A DNA stretch of 64,000 bases from Mycobacterium sp. ELW1. Its GTDB lineage: Bacteria > Actinomycetota > Actinomycetes > Mycobacteriales > Mycobacteriaceae. A program made the position numbers and the translations under genes. Below the pieces are notes generated by a model. The model worked only from the letters and a program-made list of their open reading frames with translations. It had not been told where the DNA came from and did no database searches. Numbering within the stretch: position 1 is the first letter of the stretch; every line of letters starts with the position of its first letter. The stretch spans positions 2,232,001-2,296,000 of the forward strand of contig NZ_CP032155.1 of assembly GCF_008329905.1 (NCBI RefSeq), written 5' to 3'. Positions 45,190-54,147 of this stretch are shown here, piece after piece.

Positions 45190-46856
45190 CGCAACTCTTC
45201 TTCCTGTGCCCGTACAACCCACTGGGCGAAACGCTCGCCGTCGCTTCTTTGTTTCACGAAGTTGCGCACCACCCGCTCGATGTAGTCGCCGAGCTCGGTG
45301 CTGGTGACCTTGTGCTGGCGCAGTTTGCGGCCGAAACCGCTGTCCAGGCCCAGGCTGCCGCCCAGATGAACCTGGAAACCTTCCTCCGGGCCGTTGCCGT
45401 CGTCGATCATCTGGCCTTTGAAGCCGATGTCGGCGATCTGGATGCGCGCGCACGAGTTGGGGCAGCCGTTGATGTTGACCGTGACCGGGACGTCGAGCTG
45501 GGCGTTGATGTCCTCGAGCCGCTTCTCCAGGTCGGGCACCAGGCTCTGAGCGCGCACCCGGGTCTCGGCGAAGCTCAGCTTGCAGAACTCGATTCCTGTG
45601 CAGGCCATCAGGTTTCGTCGCCAGTGTGACGGAGTCGACGGCAGGCCGAGCGCATCGAGCCCACTGCGAAGCTCGTCCAGCTTGTCGTCGGGAACGTCGA
45701 GGACGATCAGTTTCTGGTACGGCGTGAACCGGACCCGATTGGAGCCTGCGGCCTCAGCCAGGTCGGCGACCTTCGTGAGGATGGTGCCCGAGACGCGTCC
45801 GGCGATCGGTGCCACCCCGACAGCGTTGAGTCCGTTCTTGAGCCGTTGCACACCGACGTGGTCGATCGGGCGGACGACAGGTTCGGGGGCGGGTCCGTCG
45901 ATCAGGGGCCGCTTCAGGTACTCCGTTTCGAGAACTTCGCGGAATTTTTCGACGCCCCAGTCCTTGATCAGGAACTTCAGCCGGGCTTTGGCGCGCAGCC
46001 GCCGGTAGCCGTAGTCGCGGAACACACTGACCACGGCCTCCCAGACGTCGGGCACCTCGTCCAGCGGCACCCACGCGCCGACGCGCTGTCCGAGCATCGG
46101 ATTGGTGGACAGACCGCCGCCGACCCACAGGTCGAAACCGGGACCGTGCTCGGGGTGATTGACCCCGATGAAGGCGACATCGTTGACCTCGTGCACCACG
46201 TCCTGCAGGCCGCTGATGGCGGTCTTGAACTTGCGCGGAAGGTTCGAGTACTCCTTCTTGCCGATGTAGCGCTTCACGATCTCGTTGATCGCGGGTGTGC
46301 CGTCGATCACCTCGTCGAGCGACTCTCCCGCCAGCGGCGAGCCCAACACCACGCGAGGGCAGTCGCCGCACGCCTCGGTGGTCTGCAGGCCAACCTCGTC
46401 GAGGCGGCGCCAGATCTCCGGCATGTCCTCGACCTGGATCCAGTGGTACTGCACGTTCTCGCGGTCGCTGATATCGGCGGTATCGCGGGCGAACTCGGTC
46501 GAAATGCCGCCGAGGGTCCGCAGCGCGGCGGTGGTCAGGGCGCCACCGTCGCTGCGCACCCGCAGCATGAAGAACTGGTCCTCGAGCATGTCGGTGTTCT
46601 CATCACCGGTCCAGGTGCCGTCATAGCCCGGCTTGCGCTGGGTGTAGAGGCCCCACCAGCGCATGCGGCCGCGCAGGTCGGTCTTGTCGATGCTCTCGAA
46701 GCCCTGCTTGGCGTAGATGTTCTCGATGCGGTCCCGGACGTTGAGCGCGTCGTCTTCCTTCTTGAACTGCTCGTTGGGATTGAGCGGCTCGCGCTCACCC
46801 AGGGCCCACTGGCCCTCACTGCGTGTCTTCGCCGCGGCCTTGGTCGGCTGGGTCAT
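45186..46856 (-). CDS. sirA: Ferredoxin-sulfite reductase
   Basis: A 556-residue sirohaem/[4Fe-4S] reductase: duplicated ferredoxin-like and catalytic domains, with the cluster motifs CTGIEFC (Cx5C) and NGCPNSC (Cx3C). The Tyr-Cys crosslink type seen in sulfite reductases cannot be confirmed by eye; the surroundings with cysH and sirB support sulfite rather than nitrite as substrate (Rv2391 position). ATG 46856 has GAGGAG upstream. First gene of the sirA-cysH-sirB operon. Confidence 0.93.
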   Translation of the reverse strand: MTQPTKAAAKTRSEGQWALGEREPLNPNEQFKKEDDALNVRDRIENIYAKQGFESIDKTDLRGRMRWWGLYTQRKPGYDGTWTGDENTDMLEDQFFMLRVRSDGGALTTAALRTLGGISTEFARDTADISDRENVQYHWIQVEDMPEIWRRLDEVGLQTTEACGDCPRVVLGSPLAGESLDEVIDGTPAINEIVKRYIGKKEYSNLPRKFKTAISGLQDVVHEVNDVAFIGVNHPEHGPGFDLWVGGGLSTNPMLGQRVGAWVPLDEVPDVWEAVVSVFRDYGYRRLRAKARLKFLIKDWGVEKFREVLETEYLKRPLIDGPAPEPVVRPIDHVGVQRLKNGLNAVGVAPIAGRVSGTILTKVADLAEAAGSNRVRFTPYQKLIVLDVPDDKLDELRSGLDALGLPSTPSHWRRNLMACTGIEFCKLSFAETRVRAQSLVPDLEKRLEDINAQLDVPVTVNINGCPNSCARIQIADIGFKGQMIDDGNGPEEGFQVHLGGSLGLDSGFGRKLRQHKVTSTELGDYIERVVRNFVKQRSDGERFAQWVVRAQEEELR

Positions 46857-46976
46857 GAAATGTGCTCCTCGATGTCAAGGAGCTGGCGTTCGAATCGCGC
46901 GAATCCACCGGTGAGCTGTTTCCGGCGGCGCAGATCCGGTCGGCCAGCTGAAGTACAGGTGGGCGGGTCTACGGCG

Positions 46977-47069
46977 TCAAGCCAGACAACAACAGGTACA
47001 GACGCGCTTGAAATCCACATGCCGCCGAGCCACCAGTGCCACACGGCGCAGGTTCTGGGGGGCGGACAT
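46977..47069 (-). CDS. Leaderless 30-codon ORF with Cys-x-Cys-Cys-Cys, cysteine attenuator of sirA operon
   Basis: On the minus strand an ATG at 47069 opens 30 codons: codons 24, 26, 27 and 28 are all TGT (Cys), ending VCTCCCLA and TGA. A -10-like CAGAAT ends 7 bases before the ATG and there is no ribosome site, so the mRNA should be leaderless. The ORF ends 120 bases before sirA. It matches in size, cysteine placement and spacing the ORF ahead of subI, and mycobacterial polycysteine attenuators have been reported ahead of this operon in M. smegmatis (from memory). A later GTG (47042) in the same frame is an alternative start. Confidence 0.76.
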   Translation of the reverse strand: MSAPQNLRRVALVARRHVDFKRVCTCCCLA

Positions 47070-47076
47070 GCGGGCC

Positions 47077-47082
47077 ATTCTG
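47077..47082 (-). promoter_or_regulatory. -10 element (CAGAAT) of the sirA operon leader
   Basis: On the minus strand CAGAAT (one mismatch to TANNNT) lies 7 bases before the sORF ATG. Upstream, GAGCT and AGCTC around 47091-47105 form a small hairpin that could be a regulator site. Confidence 0.45.
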
Positions 47083-47162
47083 CCACGAAGAGCTTCGATA
47101 GCTCTAACCGGGCCAAATTTTGGCTCGCGGTGAGCAAAAGTCGACTCTGCGACACTGGAGCG

Positions 47163-48338
47163 ATGTCGGTCCGTCCCGCACCGGCCGCCCTACCGGAACT
47201 CGCCCTGACGCCCGGCACGGCGTTCGGCATCTATGTCCATGTGCCGTTCTGCGCTACCCGGTGCGGGTACTGCGACTTCAATACGTACACCGCTGCCGAG
47301 CTCGGCGGCGCCTCGCCGCAGGGCTGGCTGACCGCGCTGCGCTCCGAACTGGAGTTGACCGCCACGCTGCTCGGCGAGGTGTCCGTCGACACGGTCTTCG
47401 TCGGCGGTGGCACCCCGTCGTTGCTCGGTGGCTCGGGATTGGGCGAGGTGCTCGACGCCATCCGCGCCAATTTCACGCTGGCCGCACAGGCGGAGGTGAC
47501 CACCGAGGCCAACCCGGAGTCGACGTCACCGGCCTTCTTCGCCGAGATCCGCGCCGCCGGCTACACCCGGGTGTCGTTGGGCATGCAGTCGACCGCGCGC
47601 CGGGTGCTGGCGGTGCTGGACCGGACGCACTCGCCGGGGCGGCCGTTGCAGGCCGCGGCCGAGGCGATGGCGGCCGGCTTCGAGCACGTCAACATCGACC
47701 TCATCTACGGCACGCCGGGGGAGTCCGATGACGATTTGGCGCGTTCGGTCGACGCCGCGCTGACCGCCGGCGTCGACCACATCTCGGCGTACGCGTTGGT
47801 GGTCGAGGACGGTACGGCGCTGGCTCGGCGGGTGCGCCGCGGCGAGATCGAGGCGCCCGACGACGACGTGCTCGCGCACCGCTACGAATTGCTCGACCAG
47901 CGGCTGGCGGCGGCGGGGCTGACTTGGTACGAGGTGTCCAATTGGAGTCGTCCCGGCGGTGAGTGCCGGCACAACATCGGCTACTGGAACGGCGGGCAGT
48001 GGTGGGGTGCGGGTCCCGGAGCCCACGGGTTCGTCGGCGATACCCGATGGTGGAACGTCAAGCACCCCAACGCTTACGCCGAACTGCTGGCTGACGGGCG
48101 GCTGCCGGTGGCAGATTTCGAGCGCCTCGATGCCGAGGCCCGCCACATCGAGAACGTGCTGTTGGGAATCAGGTTGCGCGCCGGGTTGCCGGTTGCCGTG
48201 CTGACGGAATCCGAACAGTCGCGTGCGGGCCGGGCGGTGGACGACGGGCTGCTGACGCGGGCCGGAGAGCGGTTGCTGCTCACCGACCGCGGCCGGCTGC
48301 TGGCCGATGCCGTGGTGCGCGACCTCCTCGACGACTGA
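47163..48338 (+). CDS. hemW: Radical SAM haem chaperone HemW
   Basis: A 391-residue radical SAM protein: the cluster motif CATRCGYC (Cys30, 34, 37) has the HemW/HemN spacing Cx3Cx2C, followed by VFVGGGTPSLL, NPESTSPAFFAEI, VSLGMQSTARRVL and the C-terminal HemN domain (GWG-type WWGAGPGAHGF). HemW binds haem and delivers it, and lacks the extra N-terminal part of true coproporphyrinogen dehydrogenase HemN; annotations as hemN are common. Start ATG 47163 is divergent from the sirA leader. Confidence 0.9.
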   Translation: MSVRPAPAALPELALTPGTAFGIYVHVPFCATRCGYCDFNTYTAAELGGASPQGWLTALRSELELTATLLGEVSVDTVFVGGGTPSLLGGSGLGEVLDAIRANFTLAAQAEVTTEANPESTSPAFFAEIRAAGYTRVSLGMQSTARRVLAVLDRTHSPGRPLQAAAEAMAAGFEHVNIDLIYGTPGESDDDLARSVDAALTAGVDHISAYALVVEDGTALARRVRRGEIEAPDDDVLAHRYELLDQRLAAAGLTWYEVSNWSRPGGECRHNIGYWNGGQWWGAGPGAHGFVGDTRWWNVKHPNAYAELLADGRLPVADFERLDAEARHIENVLLGIRLRAGLPVAVLTESEQSRAGRAVDDGLLTRAGERLLLTDRGRLLADAVVRDLLDD

Positions 48339-48349
48339 GGGCCGGACAC

Positions 48350-48400
48350 GGCAAGGCCGCGGGGGAGCCTTGGGGGGTAGGCACATCCCGCGGCCTTGCC
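48350..48400. terminator. Bidirectional terminator-like hairpin
   Basis: GGCAAGGCCGCGGG (48350-48363) and CCCGCGGCCTTGCC (48387-48400) are perfect 14-bp inverted repeats around a 23-base loop, between the convergent hemW and small secreted-protein genes. No T-run follows, as is usual in mycobacteria. Confidence 0.65.
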
Positions 48401-48415
48401 CGGCATGCCTGCCGG

Positions 48416-48649
48416 TTAGCCCAGCACCCACATCGGGATTCCGTTGAACCCGAACGCCTGCTGAGGCGAGGTGGCAGGAGGTGTGGCGTGGATCCTTGCG
48501 TGGCCCTGCTTCTGGCACATGGTGGCGCCGCCCTTGTCCAGGCAGTCGACCGGATTGGGTGCCGCGCCGGCGCTCGGCGCGAGGCTGACGGCCAGCGCCG
48601 CGGCACCGGCGGCGACGAGCGGGGCGAGGTGGCGGAGTTTGATCGTCAT
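48416..48649 (-). CDS. Small secreted protein, 77 residues
   Basis: A signal peptide (MTIKLRHLAPLVAAGAAALAVSLAPSAGA, cleavage after AGA) leads to a ~48-residue mature chain APNPVDCLDKGGATMCQKQGHARIH with two cysteines, likely a disulfide, and a C-terminal AFGFNGIPMWVLG. This composition matches small secreted mycobacterial proteins of unknown function. The ATG at 48649 has AAAGGA 7 bases upstream. Confidence 0.75.
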   Translation of the reverse strand: MTIKLRHLAPLVAAGAAALAVSLAPSAGAAPNPVDCLDKGGATMCQKQGHARIHATPPATSPQQAFGFNGIPMWVLG

Positions 48650-48797
48650 TGATCGTCCTTTCTTCTGCCGGGAGAGAAACCTTGGGGGGATTAGGTTTTC
48701 ATTGATTCTTCCCGATAACTCAACTCTATGTGCTGCGGGCGAGCCAGTCACGAAGTTCATATCAGAGTCAAATCTATTGACGGCCAATTGAACTCAA

Positions 48798-51074
48798 TCA
48801 TCGGACCGCAATCCCGTTGGTCTGCAACGACAGTGCCGACGCCGGCTCGACATGCAGAACTTGGGCACTGCCGATGTCATAGAACAGGCCGATGACCTTC
48901 AGTCGGCCCTGCTCGTGCAGATCGCGGATCAGCGGGTGACGCACCAGGGTTTCGACCTGGACGGCAACACTGACCATGCTCAGCTGGTCGGCGGTGTTGA
49001 AGCCCTGCTCGGCGGCCGATTGCGCTATCGGGTGCCGGCCCTCGTCGAAGGCGTCCAGGGCCGGCTGGGCGTACTTCAGCCAGGACCGGAGGTGCTCCTC
49101 GCCGGGTGGGTGCTGCGTCGTGACGCCCTGTTCCCGCAACGCGGCATGCATTGCGCTGCAGGCGGAATGGCCGCATACCACAATCGATGACACGTTCAAT
49201 CTGCCGACCGCGAAGGCGATCGCCGCTTCCACGGAATGATCGTGCTGATCGGCGGGGACCAGGTTGCCGACGTTGCGCACGGTGAACAGGTCACCCGGCC
49301 CGCTGCTGGTGATCGCATTGGGCACGATCCGGGCGTCGGTGCACGTGATGAACAGCGTCTCGGCCGTGTTGGCGTGCGCCAATTTCTCCATGTGCGGCCG
49401 TATTTGGGGAGCGGTCCTGCGGTGGTACACCTCGAGGCCGTCGAGAACGGACTGGGGTGGGGTGTCGCGCCGTTCGTGGCCGTTGGTGGCCAGCGGGTCC
49501 TGCCACGAACTCCACGGCACGATGCCGAGCCGCTTGTCGATCATGCCGAAGGCGCGCTGCGGCGGGCCGTCCAGCGCGCTGCTCAGCTCGACGGAGCCGA
49601 CTTCCTGGATCAGCACACTGCCGCCGGACGCCTCGTGCTGCCGCTGCCAGTCCTCGATCACCTGGTGTGCGGCGTGGTCGATGAAGTCGACCGAAATCTC
49701 CAGTGTGACGCGCACACCGGGGGGCACCGACGCCAACGTCTTGTGCAGCTGCGGCAGGGACAGGAACGTCGCCGACCCTTCGACGGCGACGCGCCAATCG
49801 TCGTTGTCGTCGTCCTCGTCATCGGCAGGCTGGGCATGGATCCTGGCGCGCGCCACCCGCCAGACGGTCAGCGCGACCGCCAGCGCCAGCCCGAGCAGGA
49901 CACCTTCGAGCAGGTTGAGGAAGACCACCCCGGTGATCGTCACCAGATAGACCGCGATATCGCCGGTTCGGCGTGCTGTCTTGATGTGGCTGAGCTTGAC
50001 CAGCTGAATGCCGATGACGATCAGCAAGCCCGCCAGTGCCGCGGTCGGGATCTGCTGGGCCAACCCGGCGAACGGCAGTGCGAAGACCAGAACCCATACG
50101 CCGTGCAACATCGCTGATGCGCGGGTCTTGGCGCCAGCGGTCACGTTGGCCGAGCTGCGCACGATCACACCCGTGATGGGAAGTCCGCCGATCGCACCCG
50201 AGACGACGTTGGCGGCGCCCTGGCCCACCAGTTCGCGGTTCAGGTTCGACCGCGGGCCGTCCTGCATGCGGTCCACGGCGACCGCGGTGAGCAGGCTCTC
50301 GACGCTGGCGATGAGTGCGACGGTGATTACGCCCGTCGCGAACGCACCCCAGTTGCCTTCCGGCAGGCCCGGCGGCTTGAGAGCGTCGAGCAGTGAACCG
50401 TTGAGCTGGATGCGCGGCACGTTCATCGCGAACAGCACCGACACGGCGCTGGCGACGACGATCGCGACCAGCGGCCCGGGCACCTTGCGAATCTTCGCGG
50501 GCACCCAGCGCCAGCTCACCAGGATCCCGATCACCAGCAGCCCGACGGCCAGCCCGGCCTGATCGGCGGCGAGCAGCTGGCCGGGTAGCTCGGTGATGTT
50601 GCGCCAGGCCGAACTCTCGGAGCTGCCGCCCAGCAGGACGTGGACCTGCTGAAGTGCGATCGTGACGCCGATGCCGGCCAGCATGGCGTGCACCACCATC
50701 GGCGAGATCGCCAGCGCTGCGCGGCCCACCCGGCTGACTCCCAGCAGTACCTGGAGGATGCCGGCGCAGACGGTGATGGCGCAGGTCACGGCCCAGCCGA
50801 ATTCGGCCACCAGGCCCGCGACGATCACCGTCAGTCCGGCGGCAGGACCGCTGACCTGGAGCGGCGATCCGCCCAGGGCGCCGGCCACCACGCCGCCGAC
50901 GATCGCGGCGATCAGCCCCGCCAGCACCGGTGCGTCAGAGGCGATGGCGATACCCAGGGACAGTGGTAAAGCCACCAGGAAGACCACCAGCGAGGCCGGT
51001 AGGTCGTACCGCAGGAGGGTGGACATCCTGCCCGGGTCAGCAGAACCCTCAAGTGGCGCGGTTGAACGCTGCAA
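48798..51074 (-). CDS. SulP anion transporter fused to beta-carbonic anhydrase
   Basis: A 758-residue fusion. Residues ~20-410 are a SulP/SLC26 membrane domain (SLPLSLGIAIASDAPVLAGLIAAI-type helices, GSPLQVSGPAAGLTVIVAG). A cytosolic STAS-like part follows (VEGSATFLSLPQLHKTLA...VTLEISVDFIDHAAHQVIEDW), then a C-terminal beta-carbonic anhydrase with zinc ligands in ITCTDARIVP and VVCGHSACSAMHAAL. It probably moves bicarbonate and interconverts it with CO2 at the membrane; sulfate is a less likely substrate despite the SulP name. Similar to Rv3273. Met17 is an alternative start. Confidence 0.9.
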   Translation of the reverse strand: MQRSTAPLEGSADPGRMSTLLRYDLPASLVVFLVALPLSLGIAIASDAPVLAGLIAAIVGGVVAGALGGSPLQVSGPAAGLTVIVAGLVAEFGWAVTCAITVCAGILQVLLGVSRVGRAALAISPMVVHAMLAGIGVTIALQQVHVLLGGSSESSAWRNITELPGQLLAADQAGLAVGLLVIGILVSWRWVPAKIRKVPGPLVAIVVASAVSVLFAMNVPRIQLNGSLLDALKPPGLPEGNWGAFATGVITVALIASVESLLTAVAVDRMQDGPRSNLNRELVGQGAANVVSGAIGGLPITGVIVRSSANVTAGAKTRASAMLHGVWVLVFALPFAGLAQQIPTAALAGLLIVIGIQLVKLSHIKTARRTGDIAVYLVTITGVVFLNLLEGVLLGLALAVALTVWRVARARIHAQPADDEDDDNDDWRVAVEGSATFLSLPQLHKTLASVPPGVRVTLEISVDFIDHAAHQVIEDWQRQHEASGGSVLIQEVGSVELSSALDGPPQRAFGMIDKRLGIVPWSSWQDPLATNGHERRDTPPQSVLDGLEVYHRRTAPQIRPHMEKLAHANTAETLFITCTDARIVPNAITSSGPGDLFTVRNVGNLVPADQHDHSVEAAIAFAVGRLNVSSIVVCGHSACSAMHAALREQGVTTQHPPGEEHLRSWLKYAQPALDAFDEGRHPIAQSAAEQGFNTADQLSMVSVAVQVETLVRHPLIRDLHEQGRLKVIGLFYDIGSAQVLHVEPASALSLQTNGIAVR

Positions 51075-51395
51075 GGCCAGACTCCTGTCTGCGTATGCGA
51101 GATCTATTAATTGACAGTCGATTCACGAATTGTGTCGCTGAAGCGAAACGAATTCGTAAGCGCGACAGTAGGTGTGGTGACAGACCCTCTTCAAGGAATC
51201 CATATGGGATCCATATCTGCGGACACTCTGCGCGGTCGAGTTGTGACCAAAATGTGTCGCGTCTAACAGATCATTGCGGAATGTGCTGGCCGCGAACGCA
51301 ATACGACAACGCCCTCACGAGGGCAGCGACCGGGCAAGATATGAAACACATATGGGCTCCATGACAGATTCATGTGCTTTCACCAGAATCGAAGT
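51075..51395. other. 321-base divergent intergenic region
   Basis: Separates the divergent SulP-carbonic anhydrase and response-regulator genes. AT-rich for the window. Contains the 10-bp palindrome ACGAATTCGT (51148-51157), a direct repeat ATCCATAT (about 51199-51206 and 51209-51216) and a CATATGGG-type sequence again near 51350. These are possible regulator sites; I see no gene or terminator. Confidence 0.5.
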
Positions 51396-52175
51396 ATGGC
51401 TATACCGGTCGCACCGTCAACGTCTCGTCCTCTACGCCCCCGTCAGGCCATCCTCGGTCAGCTTCCGCGCATCTCCCGCGCGGATGGTTCGCCCATCCGC
51501 GTGCTGCTTGTCGACGACGAGCCGGCGCTGACGAATCTGGTCAAAATGGCCCTGCACTACGAGGGCTGGGAAGTGGAAACGGCGGCCGACGGTCGTGACG
51601 CCTTGTCGAAGTTCCGGGAGTTCGAGCCGGATCTGCTGGTGCTGGACATCATGCTGCCCGACACGGACGGACTGCAGATCCTCAAGATGACGCGGGAGAC
51701 CGAGGGCTATACGCCGACGCTGTTCCTGACGGCGCGGGATTCGGTGATGGACCGGGTGACCGGACTGACTGCGGGTGCTGACGACTATCTGACCAAGCCG
51801 TTCAGCCTCGAGGAGTTGGTAGCCCGGTTGCGGGGTCTGCTGCGGCGGTCCAAGGCCACCACCGCGCCCGAGGACGAGGTGCTGAAGGTGGGTGATCTCG
51901 TGCTGGACGGCCCGAGTCGTGAAGTCACCCGGGACGGCGAGCAGATCTCGCTGACGACCACCGAGTTCGAGCTGCTGCGGTATCTGATGCGCAACCCGCG
52001 CCGGGCCGTCACCCGCGCCGAGATCCTGGACCGGGTCTGGAACTACGGCTTCGGCGGCCGGTCCAGCATCGTCGACCTCTACATTTCCTATCTGCGCCGC
52101 AAGGTCGACGCCGGACGCGAACCGATGATTCACACGGTGCGCGGCGTCGGCTACATGCTGCGGCCAGAGCGTTGA
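51396..52175 (+). CDS. OmpR/PhoB-type response regulator
   Basis: A 259-residue regulator: receiver domain with acidic pair LLVDDEPAL (Asp40-Asp41), phospho-acceptor Asp84 in LLVLDIMLPDTDG, Thr in LFLTARDS and Lys in DDYLTKPFSLEEL; then a winged-helix domain (LTTTEFELLRYLMRNPRRAVTRAEILDRVW and IVDLYISYLRRKVD). The N-terminal ~33 residues are an unstructured extension. The kinase follows with TTGA overlap. Similar to TrcR-type regulators, but I cannot assign the orthologue with confidence. Start ATG 51396; 51372 is possible. Confidence 0.9.
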   Translation: MAIPVAPSTSRPLRPRQAILGQLPRISRADGSPIRVLLVDDEPALTNLVKMALHYEGWEVETAADGRDALSKFREFEPDLLVLDIMLPDTDGLQILKMTRETEGYTPTLFLTARDSVMDRVTGLTAGADDYLTKPFSLEELVARLRGLLRRSKATTAPEDEVLKVGDLVLDGPSREVTRDGEQISLTTTEFELLRYLMRNPRRAVTRAEILDRVWNYGFGGRSSIVDLYISYLRRKVDAGREPMIHTVRGVGYMLRPER

Positions 52176-53707
52176 GGCCAGCCACTCACGGCGAGAGGCG
52201 GTGGCGTCCGCGTTCGTTGCGCCGGCGGCTGGTCATCTGGGTGTCGGCGATCAGCAGCGTCGCGATGATAGCCATCGGCGCGGTTGCGGTGATGAGTCTG
52301 CGCGACGAGGCGATGAGCCTTGCCAACAGTCAGGTGTCCAATTCGCTTGCCGCGTTCAGTTATTCGTATGCCAAGGCCAAGCGGTACGGGGACATCGAGC
52401 AGCCACCGGAAGACGGTAGCGCCAGTCACGGGGACTTCGACGAGTTCCCGGGCCAGGGGCCGGGCACGGTGATCGCGATGCTGCGCGACGACCGGGTGGT
52501 GTACGCCAGCGCGTTCACCGACGGTGAACCCGTCCCGGCTCCGCCGGACGCACTACGCGCGTTGGAGAAGATCAACTGGGCGGGCGGCGATCCGCAGACC
52601 GTCGAACTCGGCGACATGGGATCGCATCGGGTCGGGCACCGGGATTTCCCCGGCGGTGAGCGGCTGGTGTCGGCGGTGTCGCTGGAGCTGGCGAACAAGA
52701 CCGTCGCGGGCAAAGGCCTGACCGTCGTGTTGCTGGTGGTGGTCGCTGTGGCGCTCACCGCGCTGGGAACGATGATCGTGGTGAACTACGCGTTGCGTCC
52801 GCTGCGGCGCGTCGCGGACGTCGCGGCCAAGGTCGCCGCCCTTCCCCTGGATCCCACCGACTACCGGATCACCGCCCGGGTGAGCCCGGCCGACACCGAC
52901 CGGGCCAGTGAGATCGGGGTCGTCGGCCATACCCTCAATCGGCTGTTGGCCAATGTCGATACCGCGCTCGGCGATATCGCCGCCTCCGACCGCCGAACGC
53001 GCCAATTCCTCACCGACGCCAGCCACGAACTGCGCACACCGCTGGCCGCGATCCTCGGTTATGCCGAGCTGACCCGCCAGGACAGCGACGTGCTGCCGCC
53101 GACCACCGAGTACGCGCTGGCCCGTATCGAGGCGGAGTCCCGCCGGATGGCCTCGTTGGTGGCCGACCTGCTCCTGCTGTCACGGCTCGACGAGGGCGGC
53201 GACCTCGAACTCGAAGACCTCGACCTGTGCGACATCGTGGCCGACGCGGTCAACGACGCGGCGGTGAGCGCGCCGGATCATCACTTCATGATCGACCTGC
53301 CCGACGAGGCGATCTGGGTTCGCGGCGACCGCGCCCGGCTGCATCAGCTGCTGGCGAACCTGCTCGGCAATGCGCGGGTGCACACCCCCGCGGGAGTCAC
53401 CGTCAACACATCGCTCACCACGGGCAGCGACGGGCGGGCGAAGCTTGTCGTCAGCGACGACGGGCCCGGCATTCCCGAGGAGATCATGCCCAATCTGTTC
53501 GGCCGGTTCGTCCGCGCCGACAAGTCGCGGTCGCGTGACCTTGGCTGCAGTGGGCTGGGATTGGCGATCGTGTTGTCGATCGTCGAAGCCCACGGAGGCA
53601 CGGTGAACGCGCAATCCCGCCCGGGCAGAACTCAATTCACGGTGAGCCTGCCGGCCGCCGGTCAGCTGGCCGAGAACTGGTCGGCTACGCCGCCGTCCAT
53701 GTCGTAG
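52172..53707 (+). CDS. Sensor histidine kinase
   Basis: A 511-residue membrane kinase: helix 1 (about 20-42), an extracytoplasmic sensor region (43-180), helix 2 (182-205), HAMP linker (206-260), HisKA domain with phospho-accepting His285 in DASHELRTPLAAILGY, and the ATPase domain with N-box NLLGNARVHTP, G1 SDDGPGIPEE and G2 CSGLGLAIVLSIVEAHGG. It partners the preceding regulator (TTG start overlapping the stop). Signal unknown. The last 46 bases overlap the opposing Rv2375-like gene. Confidence 0.92.
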   Translation: MRPATHGERRWRPRSLRRRLVIWVSAISSVAMIAIGAVAVMSLRDEAMSLANSQVSNSLAAFSYSYAKAKRYGDIEQPPEDGSASHGDFDEFPGQGPGTVIAMLRDDRVVYASAFTDGEPVPAPPDALRALEKINWAGGDPQTVELGDMGSHRVGHRDFPGGERLVSAVSLELANKTVAGKGLTVVLLVVVAVALTALGTMIVVNYALRPLRRVADVAAKVAALPLDPTDYRITARVSPADTDRASEIGVVGHTLNRLLANVDTALGDIAASDRRTRQFLTDASHELRTPLAAILGYAELTRQDSDVLPPTTEYALARIEAESRRMASLVADLLLLSRLDEGGDLELEDLDLCDIVADAVNDAAVSAPDHHFMIDLPDEAIWVRGDRARLHQLLANLLGNARVHTPAGVTVNTSLTTGSDGRAKLVVSDDGPGIPEEIMPNLFGRFVRADKSRSRDLGCSGLGLAIVLSIVEAHGGTVNAQSRPGRTQFTVSLPAAGQLAENWSATPPSMS

Positions 53708-53985
53708 ACCCGTGCGTGCAGGACGGTGCGATTACGCAGCGCGGCCCGGACCGCCCGGTGCAGGCCGTCCTCGAGGTAGATCACGCCGCGCCACCGGACC
53801 GCGTGCGGGAAGAGGTCGCCGTAGAACGTGGAGTCTTCGGACAGCAGGCGGTCCAGCGCCAGCACCGTCGTCGTCGTGACCAGCTCGTCGAGGCGGATCT
53901 GTCGCGGCGGGATCTGGGACCAGTCGCGGTAGGTGAGGTTGTGGTCGGGGTATGGCTTGCCGTCCCGAACGCCTTTGAAGATCAT
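53662..53985 (-). CDS. Rv2375-like conserved protein
   Basis: A 107-residue protein (MIFKGVRDGKPYPDHNLTYRDW..., with IRLDELVTTTTVLALDRLLSEDSTFYGDLFPH and GVIYLEDGLHRAVRAALRNRTVLHARVYD). The middle LEDGLHR.VRA.L pattern recalls ParB/VapB-like nuclease folds. It lies just before hrcA on the opposite strand, where M. tuberculosis has Rv2375. Function unknown. Confidence 0.75.
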   Translation of the reverse strand: MIFKGVRDGKPYPDHNLTYRDWSQIPPRQIRLDELVTTTTVLALDRLLSEDSTFYGDLFPHAVRWRGVIYLEDGLHRAVRAALRNRTVLHARVYDMDGGVADQFSAS

Positions 53986-54096
53986 CGGGCCGTCGTCCGT
54001 GCCGACTGAGCCCGCATCGCCATTCGAGCAAGGTTAGTCGGTGACGGCCGGAACGTCAGCGCAGGGCGAACATCGGTGCGCTCGCCGCCCGAGCCG

Positions 54097-54123
54097 GTGG
54101 CACTCTGAGCGCGTGGGTGCTAA
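54097..54123. promoter_or_regulatory. CIRCE-like element upstream of hrcA
   Basis: GTGGCACTC, nine bases, GGGTGCTAA. Against the CIRCE consensus TTAGCACTC-N9-GAGTGCTAA this is 7/9 and 8/9 with the exact 9-base spacing. It lies 48 bases before the hrcA ATG, suggesting autoregulation. Confidence 0.7.
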
Positions 54124-54141
54124 TTGTGCTGTTGGTGCCCG

Positions 54142-54147
54142 TAAAAT
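54142..54147 (+). promoter_or_regulatory. -10 element (TAAAAT) of hrcA
   Basis: TAAAAT is a strong TANNNT match 24 bases before the ATG; the -35 region would fall on the right arm of the CIRCE-like element, so HrcA binding would block RNA polymerase. Confidence 0.45.

Noticed and set aside
45846..47162. Large open frame in front of hemW
   Set aside because: It is the antisense shadow of sirA; HemW homology starts at 47163.
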